A DNA stretch of 64,000 bases, from the NCBI GenBank assembly GCA_026119935.1, contig JALRMH010000047.1, positions 186,001 to 250,000 on the forward strand, read 5' to 3'. The translations under genes and the position numbers were made by a program. Below the pieces are notes generated by a model. It searched no databases, was not told the origin of the DNA, and was given only the letters and a program-made list of their open reading frames with translations. Shown here in pieces: positions 44,641 through 55,671 of the stretch. Source of the stretch: Endothia cerciana. Taxonomy: Eukaryota > Ascomycota > Sordariomycetes > Diaporthales > Cryphonectriaceae. Within the stretch, counting starts at the first letter, position 1. Each line of letters opens with the position of its first letter.

Positions 44641-45294
44641 ATTTTTGAACAGATTTTCTTACAGAAAACCTCCCCATTCTCCCACCTGTCAAGCCTATAC
44701 AAAACATAAGAGTGGCAAACTTGTACTTTACAGATCTTGCAACATGCAATCGATTCAAACCATGGTGCTCTGCAAACACGACACTCCCAACTAACCCCCA
44801 CTTTCAGATATGCTGAATTCATGTTTGCAAGCTATCTCTACTGTTGCAAACTAGCTATATTAGTAAATTGGAGTCTGGTTATATCTACAGGACGGGCAAG
44901 GGAGTTAACGACATGGCCTTAAAGAACTACACTTCATTTTCTTGGTTTCCTTTTTCCCCCTGATGTTTTTCATTCCTGCTGTTATGGTGGCCAGTGGGGT
45001 GGCTCTCGGGATGGAGAATGAAGTGGGTCCTGAGCCAAGAGCACCACCAGCTCCTTTATTGATTTCTTTTTTGTTTCATTATATATGTAAATGCTATCGT
45101 TTTCCTATCTTTGAGATAAAGTATAAAAATGTGGTGCTGCCTTCTAATTAGAGCATGTAAGGACCCTGGAAAGCCTTAGCGAAAAGCATACTTCTGTACT
45201 GCACTGTTATTGCCACAGAAATAATACAAGTCGCCTATAACAGTCCTGTTTACCCTTATTTTTTTATATTTTTTTTATAGAATCTGGTCAGAGA

Positions 45295-45483
45295 ATGCTG
45301 GAGGGTGATCGGAGCATCTCGTTCAACTTCAAATGCGACGAAACGAGCGGCGAACGGTGGCTAGAAGTGAAACTTCAAATTATTTCGATTCATGCTGAGG
45401 GCGAATGCATCATGAAAATTCTCGTCTATACCTTAAAGAAGAAGATAGGTCCCTTACTCGGCCAGGCATTCAGAAGGAACTAA
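45295..45483 (+). CDS. Hypothetical small ORF
   Basis: 62 codons from an ATG at 45295 (MLEGDRSISFNFKCDETSGE...). No domain is recognised. It may be a fragment or a chance frame between hairpin repeats. Confidence 0.25.
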   Translation: MLEGDRSISFNFKCDETSGERWLEVKLQIISIHAEGECIMKILVYTLKKKIGPLLGQAFRRN

Positions 45484-45654
45484 CTGTACATTTCGCACAC
45501 TTGTAGAGACAGATTCCTTCCCCTAAGACCAAATAGACCAGATGCGTATGCCCGCCAAGACTACCCTAAGACAGGTAAGAAGCCCTTGTGCCTCTGGCGT
45601 AGAGTAATCAGTGGTTGACCGCGGGCTCTTTGTTCCTCTTCCAAATTTCTAATC

Positions 45655-45790
45655 CACAATCACTTCTTTCATCACTTGTCTCCTTCCGTTTCCATTCAAG
45701 ACACTGAATCGCTCCAGCAGCTTTTCGTTATTGCGCAGACCAATGATCGCCTCCTCTTGCTGCTTACTCTTCTCGTGCAAGCTGGTGTTT
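45655..45790 (-). pseudogene. Fragment of a WOPR copy 2-like tail
   Basis: Minus-strand HEKSKQQEEAIIGLRNNEKL and LERFSVLNG match the coiled-coil tail and end of WOPR copy 2 (LHEQNQQQEMLIKSLKRFSFLNHE region). The rest of that gene is missing. Confidence 0.5.
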
Positions 45791-46109
45791 CTTAGGGAAT
45801 AGTATGCAGACAGGAAAATGTCTAAGAGCTATGCCCATTCACATCTTATGCTCCTCCACTGACACCCCTGCCCAAGAAGGCACTTAGTAGAAAGCTTGTG
45901 CTCCTTCAATGACACCCTGCCAAAAAAAAAAAGAAGAAAAAAAAAAGGAGAAAAGATAACATAAGAGGGTTCAAACTGCCCATGTCTTGCTGCTTTCTAT
46001 CAGTACTTTATGATCTTCATGTTTAGCGAAGTTATTTGAACATATGTTTTTATCTGTTTAATAATTATTAATCACAGTTGCTTTGTCTTTATACTCAGAA
46101 TTGATTATA

Positions 46110-46860
46110 GATGAAAATCTGCGCCAGATAGCTCTTTCTGCTATTACAGCTGCCCCTACCATAACAGCTGCCCCGACCATGACAGCTGCCCTAACCTCTA
46201 TAGCTGCACCTACTTAGCAGAAATTGGTAAAGACACATAAGGATGCAGAGACAATTGTCGAAGCATATATCACCAGGAAGCTTAAGTGGGCTCAAAGAGA
46301 CAAGCATCAACACTTCATTTGCAGTGGCACAGTGCTTGTTTTCCCCGACTTCTTCACGTGGAGAGATCGTCGAAAGTGGGATCAAAATAGGAAAGAGACC
46401 TTCTTCAATACCTACCGAGAAGTAGAAGAAACCCGGGGGGAGCTTCTTGTCCAAGAAGGCGGGCTGATCAAGAAAACGATGCGTCTCGACTTGGAGAGTA
46501 CTATTTTCAAACTTGTCAGCTACTAATTATACCACCGAAGATGAGAATATGTTGAAAACGAATGTTTATTGAAGCTTAATCTTCCTATTCTATGCACTGA
46601 CGAGGGTCGTACATGGCCTCTTTTATCCTCAACTAGGCACTGAGGGCCTGACTCGCCTTGAGAGATATCTGAATCAGTTCTTCCTCAAGGCGGCTGGATA
46701 GCGTCGTCGGCGTGGCCGGCCTGGCCGAGGGACGGCCGGAGCGGTGGCTTACATCCAACAGAATAACAACAGCCTGCTCCGCCCCTGCCAAGAACTGACC
46801 TTTAGGACAATCGAGAGCCGGCCTGGTCTTCATGCCAAACGCCTGACGCATGTGAATTGG
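46110..46860 (+). pseudogene. WOPR family copy 6, broken
   Basis: After GATTATAG the frame reads ENLRQIALSAITAAPTITAAP, a TAG at 46215-46217 where copy 3 has TGG (TWYGVV), then LVKTHKDAETIVEA, CSGTVLVFPD, RRKWDQN, TYREVEE and FKLVSYY. Beyond 46526 a stop ends the frame, but similarity to copy 3 resumes near 46800 (ESRPGLHAKR). Trp to stop is RIP-type. Confidence 0.6.
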
Positions 46861-46899
46861 ACCTCTGAGATAAAAGATACAAAGCCTCGAGGCAATACT

Positions 46900-47236
46900 A
46901 TGTCTTGTTCGGCTTTTAGCGAGTTTGCAAAGCCAGAGGAGAACTGGACTAAAATCTCAGATCGTCAGGAGAGACGCCGGCTGCAAAGCATAATATCTGA
47001 CCGCAAGAAACGTAAGGAGCCTTCTAATCTTTTCCTACCCCAAAAATTCTCTTCAAGCTTATAACCTTTAGGCTGGATGAAAGGCAAAGGGTCTCCGCGT
47101 AAAGCTATATCTTTTAGTGAGCTTAGTCAGTTTGCAAAGCCAGAGGAGGATTTTACTGAGGTCTCAAATCCTCGGGAGAGACGCCGGCTACGGAACATGC
47201 TAATTGGCCGCAAAACCGTAAGAAACCTTCCAGTCT

Positions 47237-47272
<36 letters not shown>

Positions 47273-47673
47273 CACACACCCAAAAATAATAAATTGTTAA
47301 CTTTCAAGTAGCTAATATTTCGTGATCTTTAGGCTATTACAAATAGCATCAGATCAGCCAATACCAGTACCAGAGCCACCAGTCCTCTCCACATATATCA
47401 GCCCCACCTCATATGTTGCCCGACTACCAAACAAGATCAGAGGTTCCCAACATTCAAGAGAGCTCTCACAATAGCAACCAGGCATCTTATGAGAACATCT
47501 CGGGCAACAACATATCATATCCACAACACTCTGACCATATTATTATTAATGAAGTGGAATACAAACGCAATAGGAATAGTCCCTTTGCTGGTATACTTGC
47601 GTCTAAAGGCGCCTTGATTGAGATTGATGGCGAGGATTATGTCCAATACTGTATCATAGGTAAATCGGTTTGA
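46900..47673 (+). CDS. bZIP-like protein with two basic-region blocks
   Basis: Three exons (46900-47011, 47072-47217, 47347-47673) joined in frame give 194 residues. Exon 1 ends FAKPEENWTKISDRQERRRL, exon 2 FAKPEEDFTEVSNPRERRRLR: both resemble the ED-WTKISDP-ERRRIQN lead-in of fungal bZIP factors, but the N-x7-R core of the basic region is degenerate and no leucine zipper follows. Each ends at a donor (60- and 129-bp introns), so the block arose by exon duplication. The second acceptor (AAATAG) was chosen to avoid an in-frame TAG. Exon 3 is Gln/Ser-rich. A (CT)n/(AC)n microsatellite sits in intron 2. Confidence 0.5.
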
Positions 47674-47936
47674 AACAGGCTGCTATCAAGTAACCAAGTT
47701 GCGAATAAAATCCAGTAAGCAAAGTGGATAGGAATAGAGAACTTAGATACTAAGAAGATAGAAACCTATTCTACTGGGCTTAATAGATACAAACAGTAGT
47801 TAGATACTCTTCCTTTACTGCAAAAAGGCGAAGTTTTCACAAGATAAATTCAAAAATGTTTGAGAGCTGCTCTGAAACAAAATAATTTCTGCTTGCTTCT
47901 TGGTCTACATAAGGAAATAATCCGTGCTATAGATCG

Positions 47937-48739
47937 TTACTTGCTTTGTGTTTCTTGAGGCTGCTTCGGATTCGGGGGGCAGTCTGTGCCAATGCAGCAC
48001 GTAATCTCCCCGCTCTGACACTGTCCCCAGCTAGTAGCCCCATCATCATGAGGGAATGTGTAGGCAGCCCCCTGGCAGGGTGCAAAGAATGGTACCGCGG
48101 CAGTCGCATCTGAGTACGGCCGAAGAGGGTTTACACAGGCGCCATCATTATCCTCGGGACAGGCGGTCATATTCCACAGTGGAAGGTTGCATCCAGTTAC
48201 GACAAGACCCGAGCATGCACAGGTGATAGCGCTGGTGAAGCCATTGCTATGAATAGTTAGAAAGTTAACGGCCTAGTAGCGGCCAGAGGAGCAGTAACGC
48301 ACACGTAGGAAACATCAATAGCAGCTATGGCTATGCTATACCCATCTGAAACGACGAAAGAGGCCTCGATTAAAGAGCTATCTGTCATAGGAACAGGCTT
48401 AGATTCATCTGCTGAAACGTTAGAGATAGCTATATTGCCTGCCCAGGCGGTCGGGACAGCCATAACTCCTGTCCCGCCGCTGGCGATAGTGCTGGGTCCA
48501 TTATCGCCCCAGATTGGGGTCGGAACACCAACGTTCGATGCATGAGAGGTACTAATCGGCCCGTCACAGCTATTAATAATAAAAATTGTTAAATGTTCTG
48601 GAGCTGGGTTCACAAGGCGCTTGAGCGGGGCAGTTGGCATTGACTTAGCAGGGGCGGGGCTCTGGTCCATGGTTGTGAGGAGAGCTCCCGCCATCAACAT
48701 GAAAGTCCAAGCACAGAAAAGCTCGATCCTCAGTAGCAT
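47937..48739 (-). CDS. Thaumatin-like secreted protein
   Basis: Two exons (48739-48303, 48246-47937), 248 residues. The intron (56 bp, donor GTGCGT, branch CTAAC) is in phase 2 and joins IDVSY to VNGFTSAITC, rebuilding the thaumatin motif DVSLVDGF. A hydrophobic signal peptide opens the protein (ELFCAWTFMLMAGALL). Other features: an INSC near the start, WAGNIA, and a Cys-rich end with AYTFPHDDG, as in the CP-AYSYAYDD region. About ten Cys in the C-terminal part suggest disulfides. Fungal thaumatin-like proteins are extracellular; some act on beta-glucan. No damage seen. Confidence 0.65.
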
Positions 48740-49169
48740 GTTAATATAAGGGATCCGCAGATAAAAAATTGTCTCTGTTCTCTTAATGGGTATATGAATG
48801 AGGGTGGTCTGCTAACTAGAGTTTATAAATTCCTGCTGACTTTTGTCAAATAAAAGTATGTCTCTGAGCCGGTTGGCACGGATTGCTAGAATATAATATA
48901 TTCAAATAGTTCTGGGCCATAATGGGCGAGGCCAGACTCTGGAGCCGTCGCTGCCTTCCGGGTTAAGAGCTCCGAACCGTAGTCCCGGATTCCGGGCCTC
49001 GCCCTCTGATCCCAGTTTCTGTCGACGCTGTCAATCTTTAAATGCTTATCCTTGAAACCCTAAGTAATTAATATAAATACTTGCTCCCATTAATCATCTA
49101 TAATACTCATAACTACATTTTATTCTATATTTCCTGTTTCTTTTTACAAGCTTCAAGATCTTTGACAAC

Positions 49170-49787
49170 ATGAATAAATGGTTCTCCTTACGTCTCAGAT
49201 TGCTCGAGTACAAAGCGGAACGTCTAGCTTTGAAACACCCAGACACAAAGATCAACATCTTTGTCGAAGGCGGGGGAAAAGTCTATAAACTCCGAATCAA
49301 CATGGATTGTCCGGTCGAAGATTTTCCCGAGGAGCTGTCCGAGAAGCAGCCGCTTCTTGAAAACATTCAGTATATCAGCAGTCCAGATTTTCAAGAGGTT
49401 CTTCTGGAGCATAAAGCCAGCCAGTTAGCTCTACCTACTAAGGTTAATAATTTTTAGTAAGTCCTTTGCTTTCTACAACATCTAGAGCTTGTTTAATTTG
49501 CATACAGACTATAGAGCCTTGTCTCTTCATTGTTCACTCAACAGTGGATATCAGAAATCGAGACTTGCGATCGTTTTGAATTATACAAGCAGCTGGATGC
49601 TGCTATCTCCAACCTTTTTGGCCAGTTATTTCACACAATGAGACTCTTTGTTTCGCATATAGCTCTCATGCTACCAATTCCTCAAACACTTTCTAGAGAT
49701 AGTTATTTTTCAAACCCCAGAGTGCAAACTATAAGAGGGACATGTATTCTCTCAAGACCCCAGCAAGCTGACCCCTGTGATACATAA
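49170..49787 (+). CDS. Hypothetical two-exon gene
   Basis: Exons 49170-49442 and 49545-49787 join in phase 0 to 171 residues. ATG at 49170 is the first in frame after a promoter-like AT-rich stretch. The first exon is charged and helical (LRLRLLEYKAERLALKHPD), the second has LFGQLFHTMRLFVSHIALML. No recognised domain. A further small exon within the 102-bp intron cannot be excluded. Confidence 0.45.
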
Positions 49788-50356
49788 TAATTTTGTTTGC
49801 AATAGTTACTCAGCATATTTGTAAATCAATACGCAAACAATATTCTAAGAAGTCAATTGAACCAAGATTACTATTGCTTACAAGTGCCACCTAAAATTGA
49901 ATAAGTAATATAAGAAGAAGTTTCCTTTTTAAGGATGTAAACAGGGCAGGACAGCTGACAAGTTTACATTGCTGCGAGTGAGCTGCTTCAATCTCATTTT
50001 GCAGAAGCTGTAAGCTATATGCAATTGTCTTGAAACATAGCTCGCTATAGGCACTGGGACATAAGTGCTAAATTGATTAAACACACAGATGCGTTGGGTG
50101 ATAGTTAGATGTCTATTAAGTTCTTTCAAATATTAAAGCTTAATTAGAAGCACAAGCCAACCTGCGCGAGAAGCTTACTAGTATTCTTGTAAAACTTAGT
50201 TTCCTGCCATCTACTCATTTCTTAGTTTTGATAGTTTAGTACTCAATCCAAGCTGTTATCAAGAGCATTATTGTAATTTGATATCACTATTCAAAAACCC
50301 CTGGTGAAACATTAATAGCACTAATACTATTTTATATTATCCTAATCCCTCTTTTG
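49788..50356. other. AT-rich intergenic region
   Basis: No gene seen. Downstream (3') side of both neighbouring genes. Confidence 0.4.
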
Positions 50357-52354
50357 CTATGCTTTGTATGGAGTGTGACATACAAGCGTGCCAGCGGAAG
50401 AAGAGAGACTTACTTCATCCCACTCCTCGCTCTCTTCTAGGCGAGTTATTGGTAGCTTATCTCTTCCTTGCTTCTCTTCTGGGCGAGTTGTTAATAGTTT
50501 ATCTTTTCTTTGCTCCTCTTCTGAGCGAATTGTCAGTGACTTGTCTTTTCCCTCCTTCAAATACATGCTATCAGTAATGTTAAAACTATCCTTTCCCTTC
50601 TCCGAGTCGGCATCATTCATAGTGTGAGATGATCCAGTACTGGGTCGGTATTGTGCTTCGACGAATTCAATAGGTTGAGAAGCTCTACGATCGATAACAG
50701 CTCCCCGAACATAGGCAGAGAAATCGGGATCACCGCAGGCTATGAAGACTGTCAATGATATCCAGCCCCTAGGGAAAGGAAACTTGCCTCCGACTATACT
50801 TTTCCCTGACATGGCATCCATCATAGGTGGAAATAGAACATTCCACTCATGCTGATAAAAGCATAACCAATAATCATCTTCATTGAATACCGCCGTCTCC
50901 TTCTTCTCAGTCGGATAAATGCACCAAACCACGAAAAGTGTCCTTCAGTGTTAGTATGTCAACTCGAGATAGCGGTGTCCATGTGCTTACATGATCAGCA
51001 TCTAATTTCTGTAAACGTTTCAAATAAGGAGCCGCCCATTTGCCTTGTGAATTTTTCTCCAAGCTCCAAAAGATATTGACCCTGCGGAGCGCCTTATTAT
51101 CTCGCCGCTGTTCCCAAAGCGCCCGAGCGATAGAGAGGATACCTATAATCCCAGCTCCATGAGCTACAAGCATCACGCTTTGAAAGTAATTCAGATTCAA
51201 ATTTTGTCCGTACGGACCGTCTATAAGCATCTTTGTATTCGTTTCGAATTGAAGTGATTTGAGAGGGCGGCTGTGCGAGACCAGAAAGGTCAGTTGTGTA
51301 CTGCCCTCTGGCTTAACGCCAGGCTCATACTATAGCACTATCATTGGATAACTTGAAAATAGGTTATAGTGACGCAATAATCCTGGCGGGAAGATATAGA
51401 AATAACTTCCTGGGAAATGGTGGAAATGTCGGTCACACGATATAGTGATTCTCGAAACTTCAGAATCACTAGACTCAGCGATTATAGTCGCTCTAGCAGC
51501 ATAAAACATAAGTCTTAGAGATATATAAGCAGTTGTTAATATCCAAATTCCACCAGATACGAAAAGGATTATCATAGATTGCTGAATACTCTGGGCAATG
51601 ACGTGCCAAGTGGTGGCTCCAAGCGTGACAATAGCGAGAACAAGGTGTATCTTTGCAAAGCTTCGGAAGAAATATCGACGCGTACGATAAAAGGAGGTGA
51701 AAAGAAGAAGGATAGTCCTCCGAATGCCTGTTTAGTCAGCTTTGCGGTTTTCTGTTTTTTAACAAAAAGAAAAGACGGCAAATGACTTACAATATAGCCT
51801 GATATAGTAGCCTGATTTACCCGCGACCGCCTGAAAGATAGCACAGCATGTATGATACCCTCTATTACTACGACTCTCCCGATGAAATGGTGGAAAATAT
51901 AATATGTGGATAGTGGAATTCCGATAAAGTCCGCGAGAGGGTTAGTATGGCTCCCAAGGAATAATGGCATTGCATTGATAACTGCTAATCTTGCTGCTAT
52001 AGATCCGATGTTAGCTTTTTCGAGGATAATCATCGTAACATTTGCCCCAAAATATAAGACAAGAATGATGCATTCTAATCGAGTAATACTCATCCAGTAC
52101 TTTCTTGGCAAGAGAAGGGGGTACTGAATATTGCGGGCGAATAGAGCAGTTCCAGGGATTATGGAGAGTAAGAGCAGCGGCAGGAGGCCAATGACTGATG
52201 GCAAGAACGAATTGAAAAATAAGTGACAAGCATGATATGGACTAAAGTGATAATATGCCAAACGCCAGGTAAGATACCGTGAACATTTTGTTATAGGATA
52301 GAAGAGGATAAAAACAACAAGAACTGTTACAGTGTATATCAGAGTAAGATCCAT
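50357..52354 (-). pseudogene. Ferric reductase (FRE / NADPH-oxidase-like), broken
   Basis: From the ATG at 52354: multi-pass membrane part with the ferric-reductase domain (NPLADFIGIPLSTYYIFHH, then HAVLSF), IRRTILLLFTSF and FAKIHLVLA, then an FAD-binding part (RITISCDRHFHHFPGSYF), a KMLIDGPYG and VAHGAGIIG (NADP-binding) stretch and a charged tail with four TTRPEEK-type repeats. A TAG at 51333-51331 follows YPMIVL, where the family has Trp (TGG to TAG). The frame also fails by one base across the first intron (51790-51728) and is uncertain near 50940. The wild type would reduce Fe3+ at the plasma membrane. Confidence 0.7.
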
Positions 52355-52751
52355 TGTATTCCGAGCAGTTTATAAAACAAGTACATAAAAAATCAGAACA
52401 GAAAATTTCTTTATTTATGCGCTCTTTTTGGAGACTATTACAATATAGAGGACATAGTTTCTGTGTTCCCGGCTCCCCGTTGCCTGTCCCAGAGGATCGG
52501 CCTCACAGCCGGATTCCCGGTTCCTAGTCTTACTTGCTTGTATTCAGAGAACATCCTAATAACGGGTTCCCGGTAGAAGAGGAAGTTTCCTAAACTTTTA
52601 AGCCAAAGATCTATTTAACTATCGGACGCCCTGCCGAGGTATCAAGACGCTGCAATGTAGCATTATTGCATAGATTCTGAAATTTTCTATACTGAAGTAC
52701 AATACTTGAAGTTACATTGTCCACTCTTGACCAACTCAGCAATCTACAAGA
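52355..52751. other. Divergent intergenic region
   Basis: Shared upstream region of the ferric reductase (minus) and the gene at 52752 (plus). No repeat recognised. Confidence 0.4.
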
Positions 52752-54278
52752 ATGGCAAGTGAAAACGGTACTTTGCTAGCTCGCCAGGTGCGGCGCTATA
52801 TCGAAAAGAATCCAGACTCAAAATCCCTAGAAAATGTAGAAGAATATGCAAAAGAAGCTATCTTAAAATTAGGGAATCCGGATTATTATGCTGATGAATC
52901 AGAGAAGACTGTACCGATCCCTTTAGAATTCAGAAGTAAACGATCATTCGAGGCTCAGTATAAAAAGCTTCAGGGACAGTATCCATTGCTACCAAATCTG
53001 AGAGAGAACAATAAAGAACTGGAAAAAAGGAAAGAGAAAGAGGAGCGAGATCAAAGGGAGAAGGAGGAGCGAGATAAAAAGGAGAAGGAGGAGCGGGACA
53101 AGAGGGAGAAGGAGGAGCGAGATAAAAATGAGAAGGAGGAGCGGGACAGGAGAGAGAAGGAGGAGCGGGATATGGGAGACAAGGAAAACAACCAAGACAA
53201 CTTATTGGACCATCTTAAGAAGCTGCCTACCCAGCAACTTCAAGATCTTCTGGAAAAATTGGGTTTTGAACCCCAGGAGAACAGAAACGCCAGGGAGGGC
53301 AGCCACAGCACTAATGGCAGCTGGAATACTAAGGAGTTCAATATCTCCAATCAACCTTCTGAACCCTGGCCAAAACTCAGAGAAACATTCGGCCAAGACA
53401 GAGATTATTGGCTAAGTGCTCTATCGAGGGCATGCGAAGACAACGACTGCGACTTTGCTGGCGTTAAATTTTATCTTGAATACCTTCTGAGACAAAGCAT
53501 TGGCCCGATTGACATCGACTACTTGGGTGATCGTGGTATAGACTTCATCGACGAGTCTCCTCGATCTCTGGAAGAGTTCCTTAAAGAACTCAGTATAAAA
53601 GATGCTCAGCTCAAACGCGCCTATGACGCATATTACTCACCACGATCAATATTGGTAGAGAAAAGAACGCCATGGGCTAGAAACCCACAAGTGTACCGAG
53701 ATCGAATTTGTGAGGGCTTGGAGCCAGATAAGGACGGCTGGGATCAGATCACGCTCATGCGTGATCCCGATACGAATGAAAAGAATGTCGAAGGAAGAAT
53801 CACTGCGTCTGTCGCCGGATATTTGGATGTCTGCCTCGAGAGTCTACGTCAAAACAAGGAGGAAAGGCACTATCTAGCATTGAGATCAGACTATATCAAA
53901 GAAGCAATGCGTTTCGAGGAGAGCAATAGGGGTAGCCGGCTGACGATAAAAGCAGCACCAAAGGAAAGCTTGAAAGGTCGTCGGAAGTCAGATATAAAAA
54001 TTCTGAACTACTCCTGTGCCTACCAGTGGGACCGATATACTAACCCGAGAATATATTTTATTGGCATCGATAAAACGAAGAAGAAGTGCCTTAAAGCCTG
54101 GGCTCGGACTACATTTTGTGGATCGCATGCATTTAGAAGCGCATTCGGTGATCTTAATGAGCAAAGGAAAGCCTGCGGTCAGAAGGAAATCACTACAATA
54201 AGCAGAGGATATAGACTGAGGCCGAGCCCCGATGCCGTTTCTAACTCTGACTCGAACTCTGACTTCGACTCTGACTGA
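52752..54278 (+). CDS. Large charged coiled-coil protein, unknown family
   Basis: Intronless, 508 codons from an ATG in good context. Residues about 95-140 are tandem 8-residue KEERDKKE-type units (24-bp repeats), a predicted single helix or coiled coil. A globular part follows (DYWLSALSRACEDNDCDFAG, PWARNPQVYRDRICEGL, NYSCAYQWDRYTNPRIYFI, ARTTFCGSHAFRSAFG) and an acidic Ser/Asp end. I do not recognise the family. Long, intact and flanked by accessory genes: possible mobile-element cargo. Confidence 0.6.
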   Translation: MASENGTLLARQVRRYIEKNPDSKSLENVEEYAKEAILKLGNPDYYADESEKTVPIPLEFRSKRSFEAQYKKLQGQYPLLPNLRENNKELEKRKEKEERDQREKEERDKKEKEERDKREKEERDKNEKEERDRREKEERDMGDKENNQDNLLDHLKKLPTQQLQDLLEKLGFEPQENRNAREGSHSTNGSWNTKEFNISNQPSEPWPKLRETFGQDRDYWLSALSRACEDNDCDFAGVKFYLEYLLRQSIGPIDIDYLGDRGIDFIDESPRSLEEFLKELSIKDAQLKRAYDAYYSPRSILVEKRTPWARNPQVYRDRICEGLEPDKDGWDQITLMRDPDTNEKNVEGRITASVAGYLDVCLESLRQNKEERHYLALRSDYIKEAMRFEESNRGSRLTIKAAPKESLKGRRKSDIKILNYSCAYQWDRYTNPRIYFIGIDKTKKKCLKAWARTTFCGSHAFRSAFGDLNEQRKACGQKEITTISRGYRLRPSPDAVSNSDSNSDFDSD

Positions 54279-55081
54279 TAGGTAATAGATAGGCAGACCG
54301 GATCAAAGTGGCGAAGAGGGCTTTGCGCCATTTTTCGTGCTATTTTTCTCTTTCTTCTTCATTTTAACTTTTGTTTTTGGTTATGTATAAGCATGTATAG
54401 ATATTTAACAACAGACTGAAAGCAGTATGAAGAACTGGTACATCTACAGGCAGGGCCTGTTGACCATTTTTATATGAATACAGTCTTTACCCAGCTAGCA
54501 TAGTCCGAACAAAGGATGTAATTCTTGCACCGAATATTCTCAGGCACTGTTCTTCTTCCAGTTTATCTCCCACAGCTGAGCTGACTGCGAAAAAGGACAG
54601 AGGCTGTCAAGGCGGGGGTACTATGATGATAATAATTCTATTACATCAGGTGCGGTTGATCCGATAGATGCACCTTGTCCTGGCTGAATCTATTGACTGA
54701 GGCTAGACCCTCCACAGTGAGAGCAGTGCTAGCTTAATGAGAGCATTCCACTTCTCTAGAGAACCGAAATGTACTTTAAGGGGAGGCTTACTAATATGGC
54801 CGTGTGAGTTGGTTCCTAGTCATGCTTCCTTTATTCAGTTTTTATCTTCTTATTGTGTTGTAGAGTGATCTTGAAGCTTCAGCATCAGATTATCGACATT
54901 AATCTAACAAGTTATTCCAGCTGGACAGAACAAAGATATTGCTGCTATAGCATTCCAGGACTATGTTGAGAGCTATCGGAACTATTATCTGGTTTAGAGT
55001 CTGCGACTGAGCTGCTTGAAAACTAAACTAGTCTGTAGATAACCTTTCGCTAGCCGATCCATATAATCTCTATTGTAGTTT
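54279..55081. other. Intergenic region
   Basis: No gene or known repeat seen. Confidence 0.4.
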
Positions 55082-55671
55082 TCATTCACTCTTGAAGAAT
55101 TCAACCAGCTTCTTTGATAAATCATTTAGGCTGTCTTTGAGGCCATCAATATCCTGCTTCATTTTTTCCACAGCCTGCCTTGTGCGATCAACTTCATTAT
55201 ATAGTTCCTTAGCAGTCTTCTTTGAGTTTTGGCTGACAACCTCGATCACATCAAGGCGCGTGCAAATCATAACCAGCAGACTGCTTAGGGTTGTTAGCTG
55301 TTGATTATTTATTTGAGGAAGAATATTTACCTTTTTGTATCTTTGTCCACGGAATCAGGAAGCGCAGATGCTTCTAGGTTTATAGCAGCAGCCTCCTTAT
55401 TGAGTATATTGCTAGCTTGCTTGTTATATCTTTCGTCGGTTGTAGCAAGCTGTGTTAGATCATAAGGAAAATCCAGAGTACCAATGTCTTCAGGTTGATC
55501 TTGTTCAAAGATATCAGAGAAGTTGAAGTAGTAGGGTGGATCACTGGCCATGGTTGTATTGCAGGTGCTCTCAATGTTTTCCTGTCTTTCCTTTGAGATC
55601 TGATAAGCTCCAAAGGTTGGTACATGGACAGAAAGAAACCTGTCAATAAATAAATTATGGTCCGTGTCCAT
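55082..55671 (-). CDS. Small coiled-coil protein
   Basis: Two exons (55671-55331, 55283-55082) joined by a 47-bp phase-2 intron with GCTAAC branch give 180 residues from the ATG at 55671. A later ATG at 55551 has a better context (ACCATGGCC) and would give 140. The C-terminal exon is an amphipathic helix (ELYNEVDRTRQAVEKMKQDI) typical of a coiled coil. Unknown family. Confidence 0.5.

Larger units (their letters stand above)
45145..45930. repeat. Scattered hairpin-repeat copies
   Basis: Diverged units at about 45155-45215 (GGACCCTGGAAAGCCTTAGC, then a damaged dyad) and 45855-45905 (CCCAAGAAGGCACTTAG, AAAGCTTGTGCTCC), followed by a poly-purine tract. They lie upstream of WOPR copy 6. Confidence 0.5.

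Noticed and set aside
50359..50627. Leu/Ser-rich plus frames at the end of the ferric reductase
   Set aside because: Shadows of the reductase tail repeats on the minus strand.
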